Source: Paracyclopina nana (lineage: Eukaryota; Arthropoda; Copepoda; Cyclopoida; Cyclopettidae). Taken from it: a stretch of DNA of 64,000 nucleotides. The position numbers were made by a program, and so were the translations under genes. A model generated the notes under the pieces. That model saw nothing but the letters and a program-made list of their open reading frames with translations. It ran no database searches and was not told where the DNA came from. The stretch lies in NCBI GenBank assembly GCA_019096065.1, contig JAGUCH010000005.1, positions 3,968,001 to 4,032,000 on the forward strand, written 5' to 3'. Below are positions 20,501 to 36,000 of this stretch, piece by piece; the stretch's first letter is position 1; each line of letters opens with the position of its first letter.

Positions 20501-23500
20501 CGAATGTACATATGTGTGTGCGAGGATCAACATTAATGGAAATGGGCCTTGAAAGCCCAGCAGCTGAACTGCTATTACAATCAACTCGTTGAATTGCAAT
20601 GTGATTATCATCTTGCTTGATGTGCAACAAAATGATCAGGGCTGTGATTGAAAAGCAATTTTTGGAATTGTTTTAATGAGACAGCAACAATATTTTGGTG
20701 ACATGTCTTCTGTCATGTGCGCGCGCAGGCGACGTTTCCTGGATTACTTATGTGCATAATGATCGCAGGATAATCATTATTTTGCATACGTCAACGACGT
20801 GTGAATAATTGGTTATTGGCACTGATATACTAAAAAATGTCAACCTATTCTGACATTTTCAAGTTCCGACCAAGTTCCCTAAGGCAAGTATTGGGCCTGC
20901 CTCACAGTTTTTTTCTAAATGTACATATACTGCAAATAGTAGAAACGATCATGCCTTTCATTACATTGGACAATTTCTAGAGCAACAGAGATAAAGCTGA
21001 AAAAGTGTAATGAAACTTCCAAGCCATTATTTCGCTCATTTTTCTATTTATAACATCTCACCCGCATTATTGAAACCTGATCGGTAGGTAGACTAATGAC
21101 CACCTCAATTAGCCATACATTTAGGAGGCTTTGAAGACACGCAAGCTAAGCTGCACACACAATGGGATAACCAGGCATAAAAAGTTACTCGACAGCAATT
21201 ATCCGTATTCAATTCGTAATAAACCCTCTTAAAAAGTACAAAGTGTCAATTTTTCAGATGGCTTTGAAAGCTGATTTCCTCACAGTGAGATGATCATGTC
21301 GTGCCAAAAGTTTGGCCGAGAAGATGCGAAGAAGATCTTGTCAAACGAACGCAATTAAAAGAAAGTTTATGCAGTTTCCCAATATTTTCGAACCCCTACG
21401 CGCGCGAGATTATTGAACAAATGTCTGGACATGTTGCAAGAGTAATGGGCTTTGAACATGGAATCATGAATCGATTATAGGCAGGAGGGCTTTGGCCAAA
21501 AAAATTGAGGAATTTATGAATTGTAAATCACAGTGCTTCGCGCGCGTCACCTACGGCAAAAGGAATGGAAAAACGAAAGGGGATTCTTCGCAGCTACACA
21601 CAGAAATGACCCTGAGAAAATGATGATGAGTTGCGCAAAAATCACACACAAGTATTATAGATGTAGTAGTTGTAGTATGTGTGTTCTGCTGATTGAAAAG
21701 CTAAACAAAAGCCTTGTTTGGATTGGAAAAGTGCCCGGATAGAAAAAACGGTGAAATTGATAGCTGTCCATTGTGGGTACAAGACAAGGCATCAAGGTCT
21801 TCAATTAGTGAATTTGCTGCTGGCTTAATGTTAATCCATGAATTTTGATGATGCTCACTAATGCCAAATCCTTTTCTCATTCATGAGATGCCGTCAATTC
21901 ATCTGAAGAAATGGTAATTTTTTAGCATGATGCACTTGCAATGTCTTCTTCTTTTCATAGAATCTTTTATGAGGACAATTAAGCAGTTAGGAGTTGGTTT
22001 AGTGCCATTTGAAGATCCTCATCCTCCGAGCGGCAATTAGGAGTGATTAATCATGATAAAAATGATTGATTCATGGCTCGAGCAGTTCTATAAAAAAGAC
22101 GAACCGACGAAAGTATAACAAGGCAGTTAAGGTAGCAACTTGATATTTTTTGCAAATCTAATGACGGTTCACATGAAAAATGGGGCACAGCAGCAGAAGG
22201 CTCTTGATTGCCTAATTGCCAACATTTGGAAGATAGGAAGTCAATCTGGGTGAAAAAAGCGCGCAAGAGGCACATACAAATGGTTTCCGTTGTTTCGGGC
22301 TGAGCCACATAGCTGAGACAATTTTTAATGATTTATCCTGTTTGCTGGCTGAACAATACCTCACTCTCACTACCAAAAGGAAATTGTAAGAGCACACAGC
22401 AGCCTTAAACGAGGAAGTTAAAAAGGGCACCTGTTGCTCCTTTGCCAGCAAATGGCAAGGGGGACGCAATCACTCAAAAACCATTTTCAGTATGTGTAAC
22501 AGCTTAATGTCGTCCAAGGCTAGCATAATTGGCTGGAGGTGGGAGAAGCCTTGTTTGTCGTGATTAGTTAGGCCCACAAGGGACAGTAGGCTGACCTTCA
22601 ATTTTGGTTGATCCTTTAGCAACTGGAGCCACTGCTACACTGACGCGCGTCTTGAAAAGTGACATCCATTCAAACTGAAGAGGGAGAAGCATGCATGACA
22701 GCTGAAAACGTTTCCAGACTAGAGCTGACTCTAATTTCATGCAAAATATATATAAAAAAATTTTTTTAAAAAAAAACCCTATTTTTACATGCAAGAAGTA
22801 GAAATATCAGCTAATCCATAGAGCACAAAAATGACTTGGCAAAGAGGACCACAAACTGAGAGCAGCCAAGCTGAATCGTTAATTCATAACATTTGCCAAT
22901 TTGACTATATAGCAGTTGAGGGCAGTGTAACTGATGAATCGAATGGTCACACAAAACTTGTCAATGGACATGATTTGTGTCCAATCTTCTCACGCCAAGC
23001 CGCCGCATTTTGAAGAAGGAGAAGAAGATTATCCAGACTGCTGCTGTTGGCTAAGGCAACTAGATATGAACTATGATGTGTCATTGTAGAACGCCAGTGA
23101 AGATGGCGGAAAAATTCGAATGGCCTTCAGACCTTCTTCTTCTACCTCCCATCTTGAATTCCAATTGACAATGGAATCAACAAATTCGCTGCATAGTTGA
23201 ATTCTTGTACAGGAAGTATAAAGTTTCTCAAATAATCGTGGTGGTCGCTGCGCTATGCAGACAAAAAATTACACTTGGTGTGGGCGGTCAGGCTGAATTA
23301 TGGGGAAAACGTTTTTAGGTGAAAAAAAGCTGATTTGTCACTCCATTGGGCGTCAGATGAATATTACTCGCTGTATTTGTGCAAAAGTGGTTGGGCAATT
23401 GATTTTTCACATGTAAATTCTGGCCTGAAGCAGCTCTTGGGTGCAGAAGACCACTTGCTGTGAGGGACATTACCCTGATTTTTCAAGCTTGATATACATC

Positions 23501-26500
23501 GCGCGCTCAGGGTCAAGGAAAAAGTGTGGGGAAAAATATCAAGAGTCATGAAAGTACTTTATTTGAGCATGAAAAGCACTCTCTTCTGCCCACAAAAATG
23601 CTTTAATTTTCATATCAAAAGAAGGGATGAGAGATGGCAGAGCCTTGAAAATAGCTTCGGAACTGGCTGTCAAGACAGTTTGTTGCTGTACTAGCATGTT
23701 AGCATGGTATTTAGTAAATATAGTTTATCGTTAAAAGTGCTCCATAAAATATATGCCCTATGAAAAATGAACTCAACCTTGGTGTGCGTATTTTGTGTGT
23801 CAATAGTCTTCTTTTGTTGGTGTTGCCACATTTCTAATTACTATTTCGCATATCCTAGCAGTGGTAAAGTATATCTACCATATGTGAGCCTCCAAGGAAT
23901 GGTTGCATGCTAGCTTGCATGATGATATGTGAGTCAAACGCTAATTTGCATTTGGAACCTATCATAACTATTTTTCCTAGGCAAAACTTGATGAAGCACA
24001 AACATTGTCGTACATGAAACATCAAACTTTGTTTATGAACGCATATTTCACAATTCTAAAAATGGTACACTTGAAGATAAACTCTATACACTTTCATAAT
24101 CACGTGAGAAACGATCCTTAAGACACAAAAATTAAGAGGGGAAATGTGAGAGACAAAAAAAGAGCCTGCAGTACGCCAGTTATGGTAGTACGAGCCACAT
24201 GAAATTGATTCAGCTTTTTTGTGAGTCATTTCCTCTTCCCTTGAAAAAGTTTGCCCTCACTATATACAAACCCACCCACTTTTTGATAAATTCAATCAGC
24301 CTTGTTTTTGACACGTCAATGGTAATTTTTTGTCCAAAATGGCACCATTTTGGTTACATTGAAAACGCAAAATTGTGCATGGGATTTTCTCGTGCTTTTT
24401 ATCCGGAATTTAGCTCGTCATTGAATCTTTTTTACCAGAGCTGCACGCGTGTACGCACTGTAGCGCAACAGGGCTATTTTCTCATAATCTTATTATCGAG
24501 GATAGTCAACTTGGGAGGTCTAGCGTTTGGGGATTAGCATACGTTGATGATTTTACCACGAGATCCTCTCTCAATTAATCGTGAGCCGTGGCCTTCTCTC
24601 TTTAATGAGACAAAAGCAGCGAAATCATCGTAGTAGGATGGCTAAGCTGGCAGATTTTGATGACTGCATGGCAGTATCAAGCAAAGGCATCTCGTAAACC
24701 CAGGAAGATCTTGGTCACGATTTGACCTTACTTACTGCAAAAGTGATTGATTGATTGTGGCGCGGCAGCAACAGAAATTTCCCTGAATAAATACTTTTGT
24801 CACAACTGCAGCCTTGAACACCAGCAGAGATTTTTTAAGAAACTCAGAAAACCACAAAAGAAGACGAAAAGTGGAGGGAGGAGAGATGACCTTAAAGAAG
24901 TGACTTTAAAGCGACAAATTCGCGGTTTCTGGCTTGTAATATTTGCTCAATTTTGCGCTAGGCGACTGAAGAGGTCCCAATTACCATAATGTAGTAGTAG
25001 TTGTGGAAATAACCTTGCATTAACTTGATTTAGTGTGAGTTGGCAATTACAACAGCGATCAGGAGCCTTTACAGGGCTTTACCATTTTTCACGCCATTAT
25101 TACGTGGCAAGTTTGGGTGACAAAAACATCATGTAAAAGTTGGTATCTTTCAGCCGAATCTTTTTTGGGTTGGCTCATCATCAACCTGAAGGTCAAACGT
25201 GGCTTATAACAAATGGTCGTCAGCAAATTTGTACGACCCCCGAGAGGTCATTTTGTTTGAGATGACCGCTTTGAGCACGTGCTCGAGTGATTTATTGTCA
25301 ACTAAGAGACTCAGGCCATAAAGCATCACTTTTTAATGAACGATTGCTTGCTTTTCCCAGGCTGGCTCATCGATCATCGGGCTCTTTTGTTTGCGCCCCA
25401 GCATTGATTAGCTCTGAATCAGCACTTGTACAGCAGCTCCAACAAAGAAGGTTCAGTGCAGCATAAAAGGGGCCACCTTTGATTAAAATATGTGAGAGAT
25501 TTCCTTTTCCAAGCATCACATTTCCAACGCGCATTTTTTATCCCCTTCAGACTTGTGGGCTGAGAGAGACAGATGTAATCCTACTCGAATTTCGTCTAGC
25601 CTGGTGAAAAATGGCCCAAGATGATCTTAGCCATAAATGGGATTTGCAAGGTGGACATCATCCGGCAATAATTCAATGTCAACAAACTCATTTGCATTCA
25701 CTCAACGAGCCTCGTGTCCTTGATGACATATTACAAGCGCAAAAAATGGGGGCCTTTCACGAGGAGCCAAAGTTCGAGATGACAAAGAAGAAGGCTTTAA
25801 TTGAGAAAAAATGCGCAGCAGACAGAGAGATTTCAACGAAGGAAAAAAGCAGTTACAAATGAACTTGTATCCATCAAGAAGATAATTTCACTAAGGTACA
25901 TTTTTTGAGTGTAATTACTCCACGCAACTCATTAAGCCCAGAGTCATTAGAAAAAATGTCATGAGCAAGAGAGCAAAAAAGGTCTCTTGTGAGCAGAAGA
26001 AGTGCAGATACATTTGCTGTTTCAGATATCAATTCAAACGAGGTCTATTAACGTAAAAAGAAGCCAACTCTAATGGTGTCGCATGTTTGGCCACATTTAT
26101 GCTCCAAATGTTCATTAGGCTAACGTGACATGGTCTAATCAAGTGCATTTGAAATCCTATACTAACGGGCCTACCATTGCACTCATGTTTAGTAAATGTG
26201 AATTCAAATTAGCATCCGAAAACTTTTTCTTCATGCTTTTTTATGGGGGCTCTTTCAAGGGTAATTTGAAACAAAACGCGCCAAGAATCTCCTAAAAAAG
26301 AGATGTGCAATGACAAGTCAATGTCAAAAAAAGTCCAAAAACCACACATGCCATTTTCCCTCGAATGATCTTGACCGTGAAAGTAATCATCCCCTTTTCA
26401 GGTTTCACGTTAAAAAGAGGCAAAAATGGCGAGGAATTCCATCGATCACCTTTTGCAATTATAACACACACATTTGCACAGCGATTCTCACGCATTTTTA

Positions 26501-27000
26501 TAAGAAAATCGAATTTCAGGTCATTTATAGGAATAGCAAAGTACATACTATCATTGGCATTGCAATCATACAACAGATGGCAGAATTGCGTTTCTTAGAA
26601 AAGCCTTCGTCAAATTTGTAAAAAAAATCTACAGCAAATTTCTTTAAAACGATAATCGTGCTTCAGACAATTACGGCAATTGAATTGACGTCTCCTATTC
26701 AGTGATTGATTACAAGATTCGTTTTCAAGATCAATTATTAGCTGATGAGAGTTGAAATCACAGGCCAAAAATTGAGCCGAGCCATGCATGTAATTGCAGC
26801 TCTTGATAAATATAGAAAATGCTCAGGTGATTAATTGTGCGATTTTCATTTCCTAGCAAATAAGCCGTTTATATGCACAATTTCATTTGATATAAAAATA
26901 AATTACGATCATGCCTCGCTTCCGACTCATCCCAACGCGAGTGTAAAATGTAATTGGACAAAAGCACGCAAATCAGTTGTCACTCACACCAAACAAATAA
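14569..27000. other. Gene desert, left half
   Basis: The first 600 bases, upstream of the repetitive secreted protein gene, are GC-rich and contain a short inverted repeat with GGACGTCC at 14725-14732 and GGACGTC at 14742-14748. Beyond that only short open frames without splice partners or known domains are present, for example 16771-16977 (+) and 25611-25862 (+); neither is called. No transposon ends or RNA genes were recognised. CACGTG E-boxes occur near 16985, 19730, 24101 and 25276. This could be intergenic regulatory DNA or part of a very long intron whose exons lie outside the window. Confidence 0.4.
14923..14937 (+). promoter_or_regulatory. CTCF-like insulator motif
   Basis: CCACCAGATGGCGCC fits the CTCF core consensus CCASYAGRKGGCRS at every position. 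It lies about 350 bases upstream of the repetitive secreted protein gene, in a GC-rich patch at the left edge of the gene desert. One motif match is weak evidence; occupancy is not known. Confidence 0.3.
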
Positions 27001-30000
27001 GGCAATAATATTTTGTTGTCATCGTAGTACATTTCGAAAAATCCTTTGAGCAGCTCTGCAAATATTAAATATCATAAAACAGATAAACCTCAGACCACAA
27101 GTCATAAAGTTCATTTATTTGACATGAATTATGTCACGTAATTGAGGTTTATCGGATTATGGCTGAATGGTAGAAGATACTCTATTTTTGAAGCAAAAAA
27201 GGAGAATGTCAACTTTTTGTTAGAGACGAAATTGTCGTAAAAATACGGAAGGGCTCATAGAAGTTTAACAGAGACATTAATCAGTTTAATGACATTTTGA
27301 AGTAGCCAACCTTAAAAAATGCATAGAAATTACAGGAGAGAAGCAAAACGCAAAGAGCCAATTTTGATAGGGCCACTGCGGAATATATCCTGATGATCAT
27401 CATTCCTCATTTGTCAGTCAAATTCAGAGTGTAGTCACAGTGAATTACACATCATGCTACTCTTCTTCGATCCTTTTTTGTGCCCAGCTTTGTAGTATCA
27501 CTGTACGTGTCTGACCTTGTTACAGGGCTTCTCGATCTCTGTCTGAACCTTAGCATAGTGCCGCGTTGACAAACCTGTCAAAACACTGCCACTTTGATTC
27601 ACTCCACCAAAAAAATGACCTACAAGCTCCTTTTGTTTGCAATTGCTTAAATACTGCTTAGTCCCACTTGTGTTTTGGCGAAAAATTGGAGTGACACCAT
27701 TCTATGGCAAATTAGATAAGCTAGCTGCTATGAAAGTGGTTTTTAATGGGCACCTTCGTAAAGTCGCTTTAGAAGCACAAAACGATATTACAGCTATTTC
27801 AAATCAGATATTTTTTGTATCCAACCATGTAACATATTGAATATTTAAGAGTTTTCTATGAAAGAGCAAAAAAGGGTCAGTTGTTCTCATCACGATGAGA
27901 TAGCAATTTCGGCTGACAAGCACTAATGAATGGGCACGAAAATCACATCATCATCTTTGAATAATGAGTCATGATATTTGCAAAGTAACTGATTGACTTT
28001 CATGCTTCATTTGCGAAATTCAAGATGGCCGTGAATGGACATTATTTTGCCACGTGAGATGCATAAGGCAATTTTGATGGCCAATTGTTTTTCTTCTTCT
28101 GCAGTTGTGGTACTAGCTTGTAGCTGCTTCGTGTCAACTTACAGTAACTAATTCAATGGCTTTTTTGCGGCATGAATTACCATAGATGAAGGTCTCTCAG
28201 TTGTAGGCTCAGTTGACATTGGTGTGTCAATAATGAATCAAAGGAGTCGAGACGAGTGGTGGTAGCTGTTGTCATATGGTGCATGACAACTGCAAAAAAG
28301 GTGTGAAATCAAAGAACGTACGTGGCATTGCAAAGGTGCAAATTGAGGCTGAGGCGTAACAGGCTTTATAGCTAGCAAAGCACTAAAATTAGGCGAGAAG
28401 CTGGGGATAACAAGTAGTTTTATGGACTTCCTTGCAAAAATGAGCCTTTCCACTACCCATTAGAAACCGTATCTAACTGACGCCACTTATAAAGCAAGAA
28501 ATCATCTTCATATTACGTGATCAGTCTTGGCACGATTTTTCAAGAGCCTTCTTGCCACGTGCTTGGAAATAGGCTGTGCAACCAAAAAAACCGAGTCGAG
28601 CAGACGTAGCAATTGATTTGATTTTCTTCATACTTTTGAGCTTGATCATGAAAGGGGAACGAATGCTCGTGAAATGTAATGCTCTGCATAGCACAGCACA
28701 CACCTGTTCATAATAAATGTGATGTCATTGATCAAATTTGTCAAGCATCAACACTTCTCGCACTAAAATAGGAAGAAGAGGGCTGCGACATCTTCCGAAG
28801 CAACTTCATCATTCAATCATGACCTTATATGTCACACAACAAAAATGTACTGACTTACCTGTATATGGCTATAAAAAACGAACGCGTGAGAAGAGTATGT
28901 AAAATCGACGTAGTATCTTGAGAAGAATCTTTGGTCATCTTTCACTACCGGGTTGCATTTGAATGCCATGTTGCTGTGATGCTTGCACCTTTGAAAGGTG
29001 TGAAACTAAAGACCAAGTTTGGAAAAAAGCAATCAGAAGTGTACAAGGACATCTATCAAAAAGTTGCTGAATTGACGTGAAAAGCAGTGATTGACAGTAG
29101 CCAACCCAAAAACTTCCTCGTGATTGTTGTATTGTAATGTACTCAAATGGTAGCCAGCTCCTTTAGAGCCTTATATGAGGCAAAGGTATGCTTTCGTTTA
29201 TACCAAAAAAAATAGCACCTAAATCCTATTTAAAAAAACAGAGCTTGATGAAAATTTTTCATCACTTGGCTGAACTTTTAAAAAAAGTAAGAGTGGCTCT
29301 TTGCTTAAAAAGTTTCTAGGTAAGTGAGCCTTTCCAGAAAGTGAACAATTAATTTACCCACGCACACAGCTCCAAACAAGCACAAACAACAGCCTCAGGA
29401 CCAGATTCACTTCAGCTTCTGCTATATTGCGTTGCCTAATGGACTTGAAGTGTTTCTTGGCCAAATCCACATAAAACCATCAATAGGGAACGAGGTTAAA
29501 GTTATGCCAACAAATACATATTTTCCCAGAATAAAGGGCTAATCTTCCTTCCTGATGCAATTCGACTTTACGTAATACACAAAAAAAAGGCATGTTTACG
29601 GTTCAAATCGTAAGCAACGTCAACTGGATCTATTTTTTGCATGGTGCACTGAATACCACTCAGCAGATGGAAAAACTACACATTACAGTGAACATTTATG
29701 ACCTTAGAAAACCTTTGAACTTCAGATTCCCACGTGCTACTATGCAAGGGGCAGCAGCAAAAAATTCAAGGCTTCTTTCTGGCCCCAGGGTCTTGGATCA
29801 GATGTGGAACAAAAGGTAGAGAATGCTCAAAATAGGGACCACGTAATAATGGGTGTCAAAACAGTTTCAAAAAGGCCTTTTGCTCCAATCATCCTAAAGC
29901 CTCCTCGTAAAAGGGGCCAATTACACAATTTTTCCTCAATAAACGTCAAAAGTGCATTTACTGGCTACTCTTCATTTTTGGGTAGCCTCCCAAAAAAGCC

Positions 30001-33000
30001 TCTGGAGAGAAATAATAGCCCAAAATGCCAGCTGAGGACGGAAGGAGCAGTTGATTTTCTAAATGGGAGTCATGCGACAACAGGATTTCCCCACATTTAT
30101 ATTATAGCATTTTTCTAATTTTACTGAAGAACCTCTTGAAGGCCAACATAAACCTATTCTCGAGCCGGAATTTCCACAATTAGACATCTCCCTCATGATG
30201 GACATGTGGAAAATCGAATTGATTAAATTCCTTTCAGCAGCATGCTTCAACCGCAATCTTGCTGGTAAAAATGAGCCTTTCATCGTGACCTTCTTCACTC
30301 AGAACTAATTTCTTAATTTTTGCTCGCGGAAAGTGCAAATGCCATGGTTTCTATCCACCAGCCTTTTACATGCAATTAAAGTGGCTAACTAACACATTTG
30401 GCGCCCATTATAATTTTGTTTGACCCTCAAATATGCGAGGCTTCTTCTTCCACGTGAGGGCATCAAAGGTGTAATCAAAGGTGGCGCCACACGCATCCAG
30501 CATCCATATTTGCACGTCACAATGAGGCATTTTTGCGGAAAAGTGTCCGAATTTTTGTTTCAGCCAGAGCTTGAGAATGAAAACGTGCAGGTGGCAATTT
30601 AAGGGATACACTAAATGCATTTTGTAGCCTTACACTGCCACGCAAACTCCTGCTGCTGTTTGGTAGTCGCGTTGTGATTCATTTTCTCCTTGTGGCAAGG
30701 TCATCTTTGTTTAATGATCATATTCGTCTTCAATCGATGATGTGAGTGTGTAGGTGTAGCGTGGACTTGATTCTGTTCACCAGCACAACAACAGATGTGA
30801 AAATTCAAGAAAATAACCTTCATCATCGCGCGTAATGGAATCGAAGTTTCTTCCGCGTGTCGTGCGATTATCGCAACACTTTGAAATGCGGCAACATACG
30901 GAGCCGAAAAACAGCTTTTGGTTGCAATCACACCTTGACCCATTTGAAATATTGCATAGAGTGAAAAATTCAGCTCAGAAATTCAATTTAAAACGAGCCT
31001 TGCTCTTAACAGGGCATGTGTCATTTTGATTGGTGAGATAAAAATGCAAAGGTAAAAAAGCACTTGAGAAAATATCGCATGAATGATGGATGAAAAAGGG
31101 AAGCAGCCTTGGAAGTTGACCAAAATGGATCTTCTTCGCGCAACAACAAAAGCATTATCTTCAGGAGCTGAGACATAAAACAATTTTTAATGATCATGTG
31201 CGTCAATCAAAAAGTGAGGCAATTTGTCGTTTCTTAATGCTTCAAAGACAAAAAGATGTTCAAGGCCAAGAAACTCTGTTTTCTTGATCTTGACACGGCA
31301 ATTTTGAAGGGTGGCTGCAGCAGCATAGGTTTATGAGGAAACTCAATCTGCCAAGTTATTGGCCATATGCTGCGAAGGACAAAAGGCACTGTTTCCACCA
31401 TTGACATTTGGCATTTGGAGAATCTATCAAGGCACTAGCAGAAATGCAACAGCTAGCTATTTAATAGCCTAGAATTACCATGAAGGGATGCGAAACAAAA
31501 AGGCTATTCTATTTTTGAAGAGGTCGGCGCTCTTTCCTAAAGGAAAATATATAGGGCCTTTGGGTAAACACTAAAGCGAGCGTACAATATGAGCTTGGAC
31601 GCGAGCGTCCCATCTTTTTACACCATCTTGAGCTTTGAAGTGGATGAAGAAAAGTCCTTGACTGTGGCGAAATCATCTTCTTAGGCATGCGAGCATGTGG
31701 ATGGATCATGCATTAAGTACTGGAATGCTGCTGCTGCTGCAGTAATTCTATCCTTCACGCTTGATTTGAAAAATCCTGCATATCTTTGCCATAACGTCAC
31801 ACACACACACACACTGTTTCACCAATTATTTAAACCCATTTCACATTTGTGTCACAGAGAAAATCTCATCAGAAACTTTCCAACTAACTAGCCAAGAGCA
31901 TATTGTAGCGAATTGAGTGTTCTTGGCTTGGCAAGATTCACTACATATATAAGTATATGGGCACTTATGCGCATAAGTAATTGATAGGCATGTTCATATG
32001 ATAAAAATATCAGCCTCTGCACTTTCTCTCCCAACTGCAGGAATTTAAAGAATATCCAATTAGGCCTCTACATTCTGCTTTGGAGCGTTTTTGTCTAAGG
32101 CCGCAATATGAGATGAGCATTAATTTACGAGGGAGCTGTTGTCAATAAATCAATAAAATTCCTTATTGCCTGACATCATAGGTACTTCTGAAGTGCTCAT
32201 GCTAACGGCAACAATGATGAAGAGTGAGAAAAGGCCTACCTTTTACGCCTGCGTCGCCTCCGATGCTATTTTTTCACTTTTCACTGGCGAGGTCGCACTT
32301 TTGACCGCTCGATCTTCGAACTCGAACACGTGTAAAAAAATCAAAACAAAATCGCCAACGCGACAGCTGAGCAAACTAAGGCAAACCGCAGGCTTAACTC
32401 AGTCAGAGTTGCGAGCGATGTTTTTTGAGGCTCTAATGGAGTTTTTTCTGATTAGCTCTAAAACATACAAAGTAACATCAGAATTGCGTGCAAAACGCGC
32501 AAAAGTCAAAACTCTGCTCATCTTGTAACACGAAAACTAACATGTTTTTTGAAGCTCGACTCGCCCCCCCTCAAGCAAGGCAACTAATGAAAATTAGCGC
32601 ATTTCTTCAACTTTTCTTTCGCAAAAGTTAGAAAAAAGGAATTTCTGCCTCAAAGCTAATGCATTGCTGCTATGTGACCCGCAACTTTAATGTTGCATTC
32701 TACCTTCAAAATGCATAATAGGACACACTAGCTGAAGACTTGGCAAAAGACATTCAAAACTGTATTGCTCCTCATGTTGCCATTTTTAAAATGGCTTTAC
32801 ACGTTTTTTCAAATTAGATTCACTGATGTCGAAGGTATGCTTGGAATGCAGATTGTTCTGCAAATCTGACACCTTTCCTAAAATGGCAAGAAAGTGTGGG
32901 ACTGATTTGAAGATCCAGAATCGGTCACAGAGCACAGCTATAATGTATAAAGTCTGCGGAATGAGTAATAGCTTGAACCACCACGGTCGTTCGTATCAAA

Positions 33001-36000
33001 ATGCATCGGGTCATGACCTGAGCTGCACATCAGAAATGGTGAGCAAATGAGCCAAAAGTTTCCTTAAGGGAGATGACCTCCAAGTTATCCTTCCATCTAT
33101 AACTGAGAGTGTAGTGTGTGAGGTCTTTGACTTGATCTGTTGGGATTGCTAGTTGATTAAAAGATCCTTTTTGCATTGTTTCTCTTCCAAGTTCAAGGGG
33201 AATTCTGTCCACTTGTCATATTATGTCTAAATTGAAGCCTCCTTCTCTTTGACAGATCAATTTCAAGAAAATCGACCTTCAAATCAAGAAACCAACTCAG
33301 TCAAACATTTGATTGACATTGCATCATTTTTAGTAATAACTGGCTCTAATGGCCAATTGCAACCAAGCAATCTTCCTTCATTACGTAGGAGACCTAACCT
33401 TTGGATGGGCAGTGCTCACAAGAAATTGATACTAAAACTGTTTGACCTCGCGTGGCTGTAGTTGAAAATGGTCGTCATGAAAAGGAAGACAAAAGGGTTA
33501 TTAATGGACTCAGACATGTCTGGACTTGAAAGTGGCTGTCAGTTGTGAAAAACTCTTCTTCCTCTTCTTCTTGAGCTGTCTTTTCTGGGGGGCTCGTGAT
33601 TTGCATCTGCCACAATGGGTGAATTTCTGACCTCCAAAAAAGCCTCCCTAATGAGCCCTTTTGTGCTGGGACTGTCTGCAAAAAAGGGGAAAATGAAGAA
33701 TGTTGATTACAGCTATTTCAAACTGTTATGACCAAGGTCTAGTTTTGATATCTGAGCTGGCACTTGGAAGTTGCTAGTTTTGGCATGTCACTCATCTACA
33801 ATGCCACTTGGGTGCAGTTTCTTTCATCTTCATAATCCATGCTACTTCTTAATGATACGCTCTTCACAAAAGTAGCCAAGTTCAGAAATAGAGAAATTGA
33901 AATGCCATTTAGGAGGACAAATCCCGAGATAATTTTTTCCTACATATACGCGCGCGTTTCTTTGCTAATGATGACCTCTTGCAACATAGCGCATTTGGCT
34001 AAAAGCTTGAAACAAACGCGCGTGGTGCGGACATGAGCCCTATTTGGTGGCTTCCGAGAAACGAAATTCATGGTCACGTTTTTCTTCAAACATTGCGAAA
34101 ACTGAACTCATCACATTGAACTTGCCTGATAGTGGCCATGATGTTGACAGTACAATGGCTCGTTTACATAGAATCTCAAGCCTTGAGCAATTGGTCTCTT
34201 ATCAGAGGACCCACGTGGTTGTTTTTTAAGGGCATATAATAAATTCTATTACAATTTAGACAGTAGAATTTCCCAATTCTGGCTAGTCCCAGCCATTGTG
34301 GGTTGGAAGTAGACAATTGGGAAATCAACACTTAAAGAATCTGAGATGGGTGACAGGCTGAGAAATGAGTCAATTTGACTCAGGGACATTTTTGAAATTG
34401 GCATCATGCTCATCTCCATCAACGACGAAGAGGCTGTTTTTTATGTGAATTTCATCACGTCGTGTGCAAAATGTCCGAGCTCTTTATGGCAAAGACCTTG
34501 CGTCATTTCTTCGTCAAAATAAAGGATCTTTTATCAGATGGAAGCAGACTTTCCGCCAGACGACTACTACATGAGGAATTCTGCCATAAACTTTAACCAG
34601 CTTCTTTTTTTTGAAATCCAACATTAAAGTACTGCGCATGCCGGAGCATAAAAATTACTGCATAGTAGCTTTTTAGGTACTTTTTTCTATTCACATGCGA
34701 AAAAGTAGAAACTTCATATCCTGCTGTTAACCTTGACACCAGCACCTTGGTCACAGATCATGATGCTGATGATCAAGGACTGAGGAAGTCTTCTTCGGCT
34801 CATCTTCCACTCAAGAAGAGGTGTCCATATTCATAATCATGGGTCTGTATAGCTCTCTTTTTTCGTGTCTCAGCGCAAGAAGAAGAATCGGCCGCGAGGC
34901 AAATAAAGTCGACCTATTGAATTTCATATATGACTTATTTCTTTGAAAAGAAGCTAGCTCCTCCTCGAGCAGAAAAGCACTATGATTGTGTTGTGATTAC
35001 AAGGGCGGAAAATGAAGGATGGGCCGAATTAATCCCTGACTGCGCGCAGCAATTTTAATTAAAGGTAAACTTGAATAGACGCACAAAATGTATGATGATG
35101 AATCTATTCGTCACCTCGCGTAATTGGACAAATGAGCAAGTTCTGGATTCTCCCCTTGTATTTTCTCTTCATTTGATTGTTTTTCTTGGAAAACTTGAAA
35201 ATCATGCTTTGATCATCTGATGATGCTTGGATCACGCTTATCCTCGATGACCTCTTGACTTATTGATTTGAAGAAAATAAGAAATGATAAACGGGTTATT
35301 TGGAAGGACTTTTTGCCGCATCTGCCAACGACTTCTCCCATCATTATTCACCGTTATTACGTTGCTGGCACTCGGTCCACTTTTTCAGCAATGATAGATG
35401 GATAATTATACCATTATAAAGTCGAATTTCTTCTACTTTTCATGATGAACGAAGGTCGTGAATCGCTTGAGCATAATTGTCGCGCCAGCTGCCATAATTC
35501 AATTGCTCTGAGGACATGTACTAATAACAATATTAAGAAGAAGTGGTAACGGTTTGTAAGGCCTCAAAGAGCAGCATTCATACGTAGAAACTTTTAAAAG
35601 GACCGTCCTTAATGGGCCTCGAAAGTGTTTCAACGACGAAGGAAAGTTGCAAAATACCCATAATACACCTCACAAGAAAATTTTGTATGAAAGCACAATA
35701 TCTTGAAGTTGGCCCTTCACTGCTGAAAAAACACTTGAAATGTGGACCAATTTTTCAACTCCACATAGAATGATTTTAAGTAGTACAGTCATGCACTATT
35801 AGTGAACTTTTTTGAATTAATCTAGACGTGGTCATAAAGGGGTACAATTTTCATTGTAAAAGGGATAATTTACATGAAAGAAAATCGTGACATTGAAAAG
35901 TCCTCTTGAGAAACTGAAAAGAGCCGCCCATAGAGTAAATATTCGCGCAAATGCATGCTCATGAAACATTATGGACGTGGGACGCATCATTAACATCCAC

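Noticed and set aside
21255-21280. bantam microRNA-like segment, TTTGAAAGCTGATT
   Set aside because: It matches the 3' part of bantam, but the seed region differs and no hairpin partner is evident, so chance is more likely.
32166-32528. 120-codon plus-strand frame in the gene desert
   Set aside because: No family resemblance and no splice or poly(A) context; a frame of this length is expected by chance in 26 kb.
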